A stretch of DNA of 64,000 bases from Centropus unirufus (taxonomy: Eukaryota > Chordata > Aves > Cuculiformes > Centropidae), in assembly GCA_013397695.1 (NCBI GenBank), contig VYZI01000053.1:1232398-1296397 (forward strand), read 5' to 3'. The notes beneath the pieces were generated by a model that did not search any database, had not been told where the DNA came from, and was given only the letters and a program-made list of their open reading frames with translations. Both the position numbers and the translations under genes were made by a program. Numbering within the stretch: the stretch's first letter is position 1; each line of letters starts with the position of its first letter. Positions 37,800 through 48,934 of the stretch are shown here, one piece after another.

Positions 37800-40239
37800 C
37801 ATATATTTAATATATCCATATAATGAAACTATCATTGGGACCAGAAAAAGTTTCACTCAATCCCAATATACATTTTCCACCGTTTCAAATCACTACATAA
37901 ATATTTTCATATTTTGTCACCACAAGGTGACTTTTCCCTCCATTTTAGATATTGCTAAATTTAGCTAATAATTAGGAACAACAGTGCAATCATACATACC
38001 AAAACTTAGTGAAATAGGGAAAAGGAGAGACTTTCACATAGAACTTTCAACTTTCTAAATGCCCTTTTTACACCTAAATCACTACTTCTTGGCTTGTATA
38101 GAGTTTTTTTTTTCATGTAAATACCTACTATAATATTGAATTGTGCCTAATAGAAAAATTCTGCATGAGAAATCCACCCAGCCAGCGAATGTATTCACTC
38201 AGTGTACTGGGGTATTCCTACAGGGCCGGGGCATCCATCCTCTTTATTCATCAATGATGTCAAGAAGTTAAAATTGCAGGTTTAGGACAAAGTGTTTTGA
38301 GCTCATGCAAGTGCAATAAGATTACAGAAAAATTAATACTACACAAGGTATTGCATAACTTGAAATATACTGATACTTTATACAAGACATTTGGCTAAAT
38401 ATAAAGCTGTAATGCAGTGCTCAAAACCCATTACCTAGAACTTAGAGGAAAACCTAATACCATGTTTCTCACTTAAAACAGTTGAAGAGTGCTTAGTTGC
38501 GACTTACAACTATTGCCTCGCAGTTAGGGCTACAAGTCAAGAGCTGAGGGAGCTTCTCCACGTGCTGATTTACCTTGCATCACTGAATTCCCTTTTTTAA
38601 AAATAATGTATAATTGATTCCTATGCCTACTGAACAACACACAAACACACCACAAGGCTTAATTAATGTTTATAAGCTGCCCACTGTTGTTTGTTTTGCA
38701 TTGTGCACACCTGCACAAACACCCCTACAATAACAAGTTACATAGCACAGGTTGCCTAACCAGAATTGGTGCAGCCTTGTTTGTGTTGTTAAACAATCAT
38801 TAATTATATGATCCTACCTCTCCCCCATATGCCTTCCTCCCATGTCATCCATCGCAGGGAAGAAAATGGAACTCTAAGCAGACCAAATAACAAAGAAAAT
38901 TACCATCTATGCCTACCTCTTATTTTGCATAGTTCTACCTTTGTAAACAAATATTCACCTCCCACAGGATTCTTCTATGGTGTTAAGCAGCCTCCTAGTG
39001 CTAGAAACCCCCATTTCACTCATTGCTCCCCTTCTGCACAGGGGATGGTGTATATAAACGTATAAAATGTTGATTACCCAGTTCAAAACTGGGTAAGATC
39101 AGCCCAGACACAGGTCCTCAGTGTTATCTACTGCATAGGCCAGCTCAGCTCCCACCACAGTTCTGACTCCTGTTAGTGGGACAACCCGGGCAGAATTATC
39201 AAGCTGGAGAAAGTTCGAGATAGGCAATTCCCTTACCATTGCTGGAGTTCCTTAAATGCACTAAAAGGCTTCATGCAAACTTTTCTTTTGCATTTTTGTA
39301 AGTACAAAAGCTTCTGACTTCAAGTAACTGCACTCTCATTCCCCCATTCAAACTCAAAGGCTCTTACGAGTACTTTGTGTTTTTTACGAGTGGACTGTTG
39401 GTTTGGGGTTTTTTTTCCTGCATTCGGAAGTAGCAAAGACCTGTTTTATGTTTTAAAGAGCAACAAAATTGAGGCTTCTTATCTCAGATCTAAGTCAAGA
39501 AGCTCGCAGATAATAGGAGCAGTACGGTGTCTGAGGTGATCACCCAGAGCAGCCGTGCCTTGACAGTCAATACACAGCTTGCCATGCACCCACTGAATCC
39601 AGCCTCTGCCTGGTTATTACATATTTGAGGAGCTCATTTTGGTTGTTGGCATAACACCGTCACCAGAAAGCAAATCCTGCTCTCTTCTCCACCCTGCAAG
39701 TCTGCAATCCTCATTCAGCACGCGGTCAGACCAAAATAATTGCTAGCACGCGGATGGTGCTCTTTTAGATGAGCAGTGCAACCCTCCCTGCAACACATTC
39801 CTGCTCACACGTGCCTCCTGGACGGAGCTACACAGGTAGCATTACTTTAGATCAAAGAGAGAAGCTAACAAAAGCATAATGGCACTTAGATAGATGCTGA
39901 AAGGCAGCAAGAACTATGAACCCAGCTCCCATTTGGCACTTGAAATATCTCCTTGTCACAGCTCAATTCTTCACCAAAGGCTCTCTTTGAGAATAATCTG
40001 TATTCCAGTGCTACCATTCCTGATAGCAGACCCCACTGTTTCAGCTAGAAAGAAAAAAGGGCACTAAACCAAGTGTTCTTACGGAAGAGATTTTCACATA
40101 TGTATATATATATATTTTCCCCCATGGACTTCGCAATGAGGCACCACTGGTATTTCACTGAACATGCTGCTTATGGTACAAGATTGCCTTAAAGAGGCAA
40201 TTACTTTCTATCTGAGAGGAGAAAAGACTAACCGTATAA
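37800..40239. other. Unique non-coding DNA
   Basis: AT-rich sequence. The segment at about 37940-38000 holds CTAATAATTAGGAAC and related TAAT cores. A (TA)n run lies at 40098-40115. The 85-codon frame at 38808-39065 is unrecognised. Confidence 0.45.
40098..40115. repeat. (TA)n microsatellite
   Basis: CATATG followed by six TA units. Low-complexity tract. Confidence 0.85.
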
Positions 40240-40730
40240 ATCCATTTTCACTGGGGTTTATATGATGTTTGTTTCTGAAATGTAAAACAAACACTCTTTA
40301 GATATGGCCAAGACTTTCATAATGTGTTACATTTTGTAAGTCATTCCTTGGCATTCAGTCAAATGTGGTTAATACCACAGACACGTTGTTAAGTGATTAC
40401 ACTTTATGGTGCTTTACTCTTGGAGGATTGTTAATGAGATAAACTTCTCCCCTTCATTTGGGTAATTAAAAATTATTGTATTTATGTCTGGGATAAGTCA
40501 ATGGTTAAATCCCATCTACTTCCTGGTCAATGTCAAATGAGTAGCACAAGACGAAGAACCATGCAGAATAAAATAGATTTCCTCCCCCGCTTTTAAAACG
40601 GGGAAGCATGAAGCAAGGTCATTTCCCACAGATAAATTGGAAATCACCAGCCTTTCAGTCAAGGCTATTTTTCCTTGACACGTGAATAAGTCTTAAATGT
40701 TCTCAGCTTGGCACTGTAGGTTCTGAACAA
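40240..40730. promoter_or_regulatory. Possible conserved non-coding element
   Basis: About 490 bp of complex sequence with TGTGGTTAATACCACA (an imperfect palindrome overlapping a RUNX-like TGTGGT and a TAAT core, near 40365), GATTGTTAATGAGATAAAC near 40425 and GGGTAATTAAAAATTATTG near 40460. A CCCCG...CGGGG hairpin arm pair is at 40585-40603. No long A/T slippage runs occur. The pattern fits a distal enhancer but is inferred by eye. Confidence 0.27.
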
Positions 40731-42764
40731 AGCTCGCACTGCACGACAGTTCCACATTCCCTTTTGTTAGCCTATTGAACATCAGGTTTCTTCTTGCTTC
40801 ACAAAAGTACTATTACAACATCTTCGTCTCATTAAGAGTCATACATAATAACTCAATCCCCCTGGATTATTTGAAATGCTGACATGAGCTTCCATTCTGC
40901 TTACCGTACTGCTTCTGTCCCTGTCCTTATATTCACATCTCGGGCCAAGAAAAGAGGCGCTTTTCTTGTCCAACAGAAATGGTGCAGACTCATGAAAAGC
41001 CTTGTTGAAGTACGCTTTTTCTGAAAATGCCGTAAGAACTTGCCTTCCTAAGTCACTGTAAAATTTAACTAAGAAAAACATTTTTACTGTTCTAAAAAAC
41101 CAAAACCATCCCACATTCTACCCTCCAATAACCTCATCAACCCTTCTGAACAGAGAAGTTTCAGAAAGCACAGACTATAGTCAGTTCTACTCCTGTCTGT
41201 AACTATTTCGATGTCTGTAATTAGGTATTAATTTTTATATTTTGATTATAAATGCATGATAGAAGGGGCAGAACTGACTACTGCAAATCACAGAACACCA
41301 ATAGTAAGCCACCAAATCAAAACATGTGAATGCTGACTTTCTGCCAGCAGCTCTCAACCTCTCAAATTATGAAGTGTGAATTACAGTAACAAATACATGA
41401 GGCAGGAAGGAAATAATTTTAATAATTACCGAATTATGTATATTGAGATAAGGCTTAGAATCTTCATTATGAGCTGTGGTCTTTCCTCAAGCATTGTATA
41501 TACAAGGAAGCAAAAGCATTAGTCACTGCAACCAAAATAAAATGGATGAGTATTGATAACTGCTGGTAGTTTTTAAGCAGATTTCTTCCATGGACTATGC
41601 ATAAAATTTAATTATTAACTGAAGCATTCTGTATGAATGATAGCAAAAGTAACATGCCTTTTAAAAACACTGCTAACACTTTGATCCAGTGAAAACCAGC
41701 CTTTTTTATTTTCAATATTTTCATGCATTTCATCTTGTAATTATGCAATAACATCTCTAACTCAGAGCCCTGCTTGGGATGACATACAAATCAGACAAGG
41801 GACAATTTATCTTTTCTAGTTAGTTATCCCAAACTCTTCCTCACTACAAGTAACTGCAAGAGGCATGTAATTTTATTTGCACAGTGCTTTCTATGCTACC
41901 TTTGTTCTGTATGCAATGCCACAAGTGCCCTTGATGTTTTGCAGGCAGCAGCAAGCCCATAGAATGCAGACCTTGTCCCATGCCTCCTGCCTTGTTTCTG
42001 AAGCCTGCAAACACACCTGCAAGCCTGGTTCCTATGATCTACTACAAACTGAAGCTGTAAGATCCATACATTCCCACTAAGTGTCACACAACCAGACACG
42101 TTTACCCCCAATAGAGCAGCCCATGGTTTTGTATGGAAGTTACACATGGAAATACACAGCCACAAAGGTCAAAGAAATAAGAGCTCTGTTTTACGGTACG
42201 CTGCTACGACCACTGACAATTGTGGAGGCACCTTCACTGCTCCCAACTCTACCAGTGAGGATAGGAACCACTGCTGTGTCTGGCTAGGATGGAAATAAAT
42301 ATCTGGATGGCTGGTTTAGCCTCACCTCAGCTTGACTTGCAACTAAAATGTGAGCAGTTGGTCCCAATTCCTCCCTCTCCACCCAGCCACCATTCCCCTC
42401 AGAGTAGGGAAATGAAAGGAAAAATGGACTTGTGGGTTGGAAACTAAAACAGCTTGAATCAAGTAATAAAATGCACATAAATATAAGAGATTACAACACT
42501 GCCAGCCCCCAATGACTATGCCACCACAGATGCTGCCGAAGAGCACAGAGGGAAGGTCCTGGGCTGGACTCAGCAGCAGGAGGGAGGTAAGCACAGGAAC
42601 ACAGGTCCAAAATGACAGACAAGGTCCTCATCCAAAGAAGAGAGCAACATCCCTCAATTTTATACCCAGTGTGATATGTCATACTCTTTTGGTCACTTTT
42701 GGGTGACCCTTGCCATCTGCTCCTCCCTGAAGGTCCAATCCTCTCTCATCCCTTTCACTTACAG
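40731..42764. other. Unique non-coding DNA
   Basis: No gene recognised. Block 41220-41270 (CTGTAATTAGGTATTAAT, AAATGCATGATAG) and 41400-41760 are AT-rich with TAAT and POU-like words. Frames at 41877-42080, 41896-42165 and 42343-42594 overlap each other and match nothing known. Confidence 0.45.
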
Positions 42765-42791
42765 TATTTCACCAGCTCAAGGATGTTTTCT
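42765..42791 (+). other. Possible 27-bp micro-exon or decoy splice pair
   Basis: A strong polypyrimidine tract and acceptor (CTCTCATCCCTTTCACTTACAG) ends at 42764, and a GTAAGAAT donor starts at 42792. Exactly nine open codons lie between (YFTSSRMFS in phase 0). The length keeps frame, as in many neuronal micro-exons, but an isolated acceptor-donor pair this short arises by chance in 64 kb. Confidence 0.12.
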
Positions 42792-45700
42792 GTAAGAATA
42801 AGCAATGACTTTTCTGCATACCAGTGTCCCATATCACTCCTAGAAAGAAACACTGTCTGAAAAACATGCAATGAATTCTCAGAAAATGAAGCTCACCAGG
42901 CAAGACTTAGCTGAAAAGTCAGAAAACTGATTCTCCTTTAGCTCAAACCAGAACAGGGCCCACACCTTAACTCAATTCTATGTATTGGTGCTGTTGGTCA
43001 GGGGGGGCTGAGCAAGAGCCTTACACCTTCTTGCACTTCTTCCATGGCTTAACACAAGGAACCAGTAAGACAAACTTTCTGGTAGCAGATATTACTGGTA
43101 AACTTTCTTCCTCCCCTTCAATTTTAACTTTGAAAAATACACACAGTTTACACCGCTGGTTATAAGATTTTCTTTAAATTAATGTTCAGCAGTTGGTCAC
43201 AAACCCACAGGCGTAAAATGATGAAGGCATCTCACCAGATCCAACCTCAGGGGTGCCAATAAATCACACAGAGCATAGAGCATCAGCTAATCTTCCCCAA
43301 TATATTTGCACACAAATTCAAGGGGTTTCATTTTATTCAGGGCCCACTGGTGCGAGGCCAGAGTTCAACTGGATGGGAGAGGAGGGGTGGACAAGAGGAG
43401 AGCAGGAGATGGGAAATGGGTACAGAGAAGATATTTGCCCGGTCCTTTCTAGTCTATTTCCACATATAAAGCAAAAGCTACCACACAGTTTCAACTTTCA
43501 GAGCTGGGACAACTTTGTTCACGCCTCCCTAAAGGAGATCAGATCCATAGGATAATCACGGGTGTGATAAACAAGAAAAGCCGCATCACCGATGCACCAC
43601 AGGCTGACCCAGCAGCTGAAAGGTTACAGTGGAAAACATACCCCATTTCCCAAAAGCAGAGCTGTTCAGCCTTCTGCACAAACCAGAGGAAGACCAGACA
43701 GAACAGCATTTGGTCTTTTTTTCCTACTTGCACATCCATTTCTCAGCAGATGCTCTCAGAAAAGACAAATCTTTGTGTACCTACTGCATCCTACATACAA
43801 GAATTTTATTGTACATCCCCACTGGGAGACTACGTCCATCTCAACAGTAATGAGGATGTTCCTCACACTCACCTGCTGCTGATACAGTACACTGTTTCTT
43901 CCCAGCACAGGAAAGAAGAAAGCTCTCTGGAGTATGAATTTGGTCCCAGGAAAAGACAAAATGGAACTTCAACTTCTCACCTAGAGCACCCTCAATATAG
44001 CCTACACAATTCAAGCAATGTACGAGCATTAGGTTTTGCTCTAATAATTTAGATCACCCAAGAGAGGGTCTTCAATGACTGGGCCTGGGCTGATTTTTGA
44101 GGCCATTCTATGTCTGCTAAAATTCAAGAGGACAGAGTCAAAGCAAGAGTTCTTATACTCGAACAATTCTATTCCGAAGTGACTTCATACCAGAGCAGTT
44201 TTCACCTTCATGACAGGGCCTTCCTTTGGAAAGTGACTGAGGTTTTGTTTGTTTTAAAGGGAAGCTGTCTCCACATTGTGGAAATAAATATATAAACTGT
44301 AATCTGATTGTATGTACAGAAAAATAGGACAGTTGTAATGCAACTCCTACCATGAAGACGTCACTCAAATCATTAAGAAGCCTGCTACTTGACAGGAACT
44401 GGTAGTCCTAAAGCAGAGGCACAGCTGGACAAGCACAAATCCTCTGTCTTCAATTGGTCTGATCCCTTTACTAATCAGACAATAACTCCAATTTCTTAAT
44501 TCCATTGCCCAGGCACTACATGAGTTTGAAATCCTCTTTCACAACAAGGTGAATTCTCTTCCTCAGGTACTGTTATAAAACAAACATTCTCCAAGTCCTT
44601 TTGATGCAGGGAACCAGCTCCAGGAAAAGAAATCAAGAGCCACATTGACATGAAATAAATTATTCTCTAAAATACTCAAGTACCGCAGCACTGCAAGCAG
44701 AGAGGAGAGCACACCAGAGAGTTTGGGACCACACAACTACACCAACCTGAACTGCCTCTGTTCAAAAGGCCAGCGATTTGAAGCTGGGGAACCAACTCAA
44801 CTAGAGCACAATAGCAACCAGCCATACCTCAGGAGGTTAAGGGTTTCGCCTACAGAGTGTGGGTGATGTACCTGTATTTTTCTCAGGATGAAAATTCTTA
44901 CAGAGCCTGCTGCCTACAAATTACAAACAAAAAAAGTTGGACAAATGCCTGCAGACAAGAGCTGCCACTATTTCCCATACTTATCCCTTTTTTTTAATAT
45001 ACAACAGATGACAACCAGCTATTCATTACTAAAGAATTTATGTTGTAGTTGCTCCTTTTCCATAAAAATTAAAAAAAATTAAAATGAAAATATACTATTT
45101 ATAAGATCAGCAAGCTATAGTTTCACCACCAGTTGCAAAATCTTGCAGGGCAGATTAGGTCTCCATACAGGGAAACAAGCAGAAAAAGCACCTGGGAAAC
45201 TTAAAGGAACAAAAACAGAAGCAAGTAGAAGGTGGGGGAAAGGAAGCTCAAAACAACCAAATCGTGATTGAAAGTATTTGAAATAGCAGCACACTTGTCC
45301 CATAATAAATGACATTTTGCAAAAAGAGTCTGAAGGCCTGTAAATATGAATGCTGGTATATATTCTGTGTCTTGGACGCCCAAAGAAAGGATTAATAACG
45401 TGCCCTTGTGTGCATGAGCGTCAAGAACTGGTTTAACTAAAACAGGCACATTCCATCTTGAATTAGCAGGTTAGGAAGAGTAAATTATGTCTGTGTTCAG
45501 TGCATGATAAAATCCCAGCTTTCATTCTGGATGCTTTAGAGGAAGGAAGCGCATGATGTCAGCAGATCATCCAAGTGTGCAACAGACTGCCTGCTAAATA
45601 AAATCTGTTGAGGCTACCAAATGAAACTAAGTTAATTTGGCATGTGGACTTCCCAGCCCAAGTTGCTCTTAATTCACAGACGCTCTTTGCCAGACAAGGG

Positions 45701-46460
45701 AGTCTTGCTTACAAGGCACTCAAGAGTACTAGCATGGAATGCAGATTCAAATATGTTTCATTCTTCCCCAGGAAAATTCCCTAAAGGGTGCATTGCACTG
45801 GAAAAAAAAATAGAGCAGCATGCCATCTGGAAGTTCACAGGAGCATAGATGCAAATAATTACAGTTCAGAGACGCAGTAAGAATCCCTTCCCTTTCTCCC
45901 AGGCCATCTCCACAGTTTTGTTCCTTCCAACTAATTCAGTTCAACACCTGAAACCTTGTGAATGAATATAAGAAGCAAGGCCATTCCTGACAACCAGCAG
46001 TCTGAGGCTTAAGGGCATCTTTACCCTCCTGAGAGCTCCCAGTACAGCCCTACTGCTGCTCCATTACAACACCACAGCTGATCCACCTCGAACAAAGACC
46101 TTGCACAACTGAGCAGCGTCTTGTCTGCACACCAGCACGGCCAGAAGGTACAAGAAACCTCAGAATCCAGAAGACAAAACTCTCCTTCTACCTTCTCCCT
46201 ATCAACTGCACCCAAGTACCAGTCCATGTTCCAGTTAAGGGTGCAGGCACACGTCTTGGGAAGTGAAGCGTCCAGTAGGTAAGCAAGTAGGAATGCACAA
46301 GGTTGGGTCATGCTTCATGGAATAAAGGAGCCATAAGAGGGGTCTCCGGCAGGTGTGGTGTTTCCTCACTAAAGGGGAGACTTTCAGACTTTACACTGCT
46401 GCTGAAGAGTTTCCCATCAACGTTTGTATTTGAGGACCTCCCTTCTGACTTATTAAATTA
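42792..46460. other. Unique non-coding DNA with a long chance frame
   Basis: Contains the 162-codon frame at 43564-44052 (+). Its TTG/ATG start, composition and lack of any domain or splice context suggest chance, and shorter frames on both strands overlap it. There is an A-rich run at 45062-45104. No mobile element is recognised. Confidence 0.5.
45062..45104. repeat. A-rich low-complexity tract
   Basis: Successive AAAAATT-type units with few G or C. Simple sequence. Confidence 0.75.
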
Positions 46461-46999
46461 GAATTTGAAAAAAAAAAAAACACGAAAAAAATCAAAAAAC
46501 CAAACATTCTTGTGGCAGCATGGTGACTTCAGTACTCAAAGACTCTACAATATAAGACCTTCAGCACACAGAGGTCTTAGCAACCAGCACTGTCCCAAGG
46601 GCTGCACACATACATACTTGCGCAGCCCATTTTATCCGTAGTTCCTTAATGAAAGTGCCTGCCTCTCTCTTTGCAGTTACACAATTGTTCCCTTTAGCCT
46701 GTGACCCCATGACAAGCTAAGATGATGTGAAAGAACGTGACACAGGCCATCCCCTTCTTTCTTAATCCAGGTAGGTTTAAGCCTACCCAAACTTCATCCA
46801 GTCTTGGGTTTTCAGACTTAAAAGGTACGGTAGGGAAGACAGAGGAGTGGCGAATCAAGAGAGCCAGACTAGAACCAGCTCTCATAAAAAGCAAAACAAT
46901 TATACTGAATCCTATTTTCGTAACTAAGATTTAAAACACCCAGAAAAATAACTTTATAATCATTACAGTTTGAAAAATGTGTAAATCGTGCTTCCAATC
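46461..46999. other. Unique non-coding DNA with A-rich run
   Basis: A run of 13 A at 46468-46480, followed by further A6-7 runs to about 46500. The rest is unique sequence with no gene recognised. Confidence 0.5.
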
Positions 47000-47240
47000 T
47001 GCATGACTTTACATTTAATTGAAACTGAATAAGATAATTATTGCATGCTAAACAGCAATTTAACGAGGACTGGAGTTGAAGAGCTATACAATAACAATGT
47101 ACTGGCTTCTGCACGCTAACTCATGCACAATTAAAATGGAAATGTGTACATTTCCAGCTTTAGGAGGCTTTCATAAACTATTGTTCCTCTTTTTTGTAAA
47201 CTTCATTTTTAATATTTGATGCAGTTCCTGTTCTTCATTG
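47000..47240. promoter_or_regulatory. Possible conserved non-coding element
   Basis: Carries ATTTAATTGAAACTGAATA, AAGATAATTATTGCATGC, AACTCATGCACAATTAAAAT, GGAAATGTGTACATTTCC (a near-perfect palindrome near 47139-47156) and ACTATTGTTCC (SOX-like). These are motif-dense and non-repetitive. Function is inferred. Confidence 0.25.
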
Positions 47241-48399
47241 ATTTGGCTCCTCTACCGAGGAGGCTGATGACACCCAAAACCAATGCTCTTGCCACCCCTG
47301 TGCCCTTTTGAACAGAAATACTTCACTACTCACTATCAGCTCCATCACATCCAGTATAAATGGTCTTTACCAGACAGGCTTATGTCCTTCAAAAACTAGA
47401 GGTCGGCAGGAAGAAAAAGCATCAGAAGTCTTGCTTTTCCAATCCTAACCTCTATTGCAGGACAAGAATGAGCATAAAAATATCCAAGGAGAACTACTTA
47501 AAATATTGGGTATTTTTCAAGCCCTGTAAGGAAGGGCATTCATCACAGCTTGATAAGTAGAAAAATCATTAATTCTCAGCATAGCTTATTCAAATTTCTT
47601 CCAGGCCATGGATAAAATTCAGGTCCAGAGAAATGACCTAGCTGGAAAGGGAAAATCAATCAAAAAAGCTGCAACATCAGTTTTTTAATAAAACAACTCC
47701 AGAAAGAGCCATTGAACTGCAACTTTAAGAGGACATGAAATTAAAAATCATTGTATGAGATTATACCAATGGATCTTGAAGCCGTTTTAAACAGCATTAA
47801 CAACTGTGCTCTGAAGAGGAAGAAACCAAGCGATGCCAAAGCAAACTGGATGTGCCCTGGAGAGCGAGAGAAGCAGGAATGAAACCGAAGAGATTGTGCA
47901 AGTCCCTGCCTGGTGTTCTACTCGCTAATTACCTAACCCCTTGTCACTACTCTGATATTATTCCAATACATGGCTTTTATTAATGGAAGGCTTTAACAGA
48001 TTAAATCAGACTGCAACAAAGGAGAAAGACAGCTCAAACCAAACTCGGCGAAAGGAATGGAGTAAACATCCTCTTCTCCAAATCTCTTGTTACCTGGTAC
48101 ACAGCATCACAGTAAAATATGAACAAAATGCTTTCCGAAAGGAAGGCAAGAAGGAAAGTGGAGCAATATTGTATTTGGAAACATTCCACTTCTTTCCCAA
48201 GTCATATTGTGCTTCAAAAATAAATAGCTTTGTATACTTCACATATTTCACAATCACCTTTTCAGAGCCCTCCAATACCAGCACACCGCTTTATTTAGGA
48301 AAAACTGAAAGACACTTGTGCCCAGTGCAATGGCGCTCCCACCACATCCTTCTTCCAGGGTAAACATAAAACTACAAAGCATATCCTCATCTCCCCTGG
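47241..48399. other. Unique non-coding DNA
   Basis: No gene recognised. The 126-codon frame at 47983-48363 has no domain and stops at the edge of the following CR1. Confidence 0.5.
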
Positions 48400-48934
48400 T
48401 AATCCACTCTCATGAGGTCACACCTCAAATATGGTGTTCAGTTTGGGACCCCTCACTATAAGGAAGGCATTGAGGTTCTGGAGCGTATCCAGAGAAGGGC
48501 AAACAAGACTGGTGTAGGGGATGGAGAACAAGGGTTATGAGGAGTGGCTGAGAGCACTGGGGTTGTTTGGCCTGAAGAAAAGGAGGCTGAGAGCAGACCT
48601 CATCACTGCCTCCAACTGCCTGGAAGGAGGTTGTACTGACGTGGGTGTTGGACTCTTCTCCCAAGTGATAGGATGAGAGGAAATGGCCTCAAGCTGCACC
48701 GGGGTGGGGGTAGATTGGATATCAGGAAATATTCCTTCATGGAAAGACTTGTCAAGCCCTGGAAAAGGCTGCCCAGGGAAGTGTTGAGTGTCCAGTCCTG
48801 GATGGACTTAAAAGCTGTGTAGATGTGGTGCTGAGGGGCATGGTTTAGTGGTAGAGTTGGCAGCATTGGGTTTACAGTTGGACTTGATCTTAAAGGCCTT
48901 TTCCAGCCTAAACAACTGCAATTCTGTGGTCCTG
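48400..48934 (+). mobile_element. CR1 LINE, 5'-truncated, about 535 bp
   Basis: Sense-orientation CR1 reaching into the region upstream of the usual 3' fragment: AGGTCACACCTCAAATATGG, GTGTTCAGTTTGGGACCCCT, TGAGGTTCTGGAGCGTATCC and AGAGAAGGGCAAACAAGACT. Then come GGGGTTGTTTGGCCTGAAGA, GGCTGAGAGCAGACCTCATC, TTCTCCCAAGTGATAGGATG and GTTGGACTTGATCTTAAAGG, ending at CTGCAATTCTGTGGTCCTG. Small indels are visible, for example in the 'GGTGTAGGGGATGGAGAAC' segment. All reading frames are interrupted. Antisense frames of 64-118 codons here are artefacts. Confidence 0.97.

Noticed and set aside
42530..42586. 57-bp segment between CACCACAG and GTAAGCA as an exon
   Set aside because: The acceptor has essentially no polypyrimidine tract, and the peptide is unrecognised. 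Judged a chance pair.
43564..44052. 162-codon + strand frame as a possible single-exon gene
   Set aside because: One frame of this length is expected by chance in 64 kb of AT-rich DNA read in six frames. It has no domain, no splice sites and no promoter evidence, and other frames overlap it.
45960..46370. Possible solo LTR suggested by balanced composition and nearby AATATAAG/AATAAAGG strings
   Set aside because: No TG...CA termini with matching flanking duplications and no recognisable LTR family.
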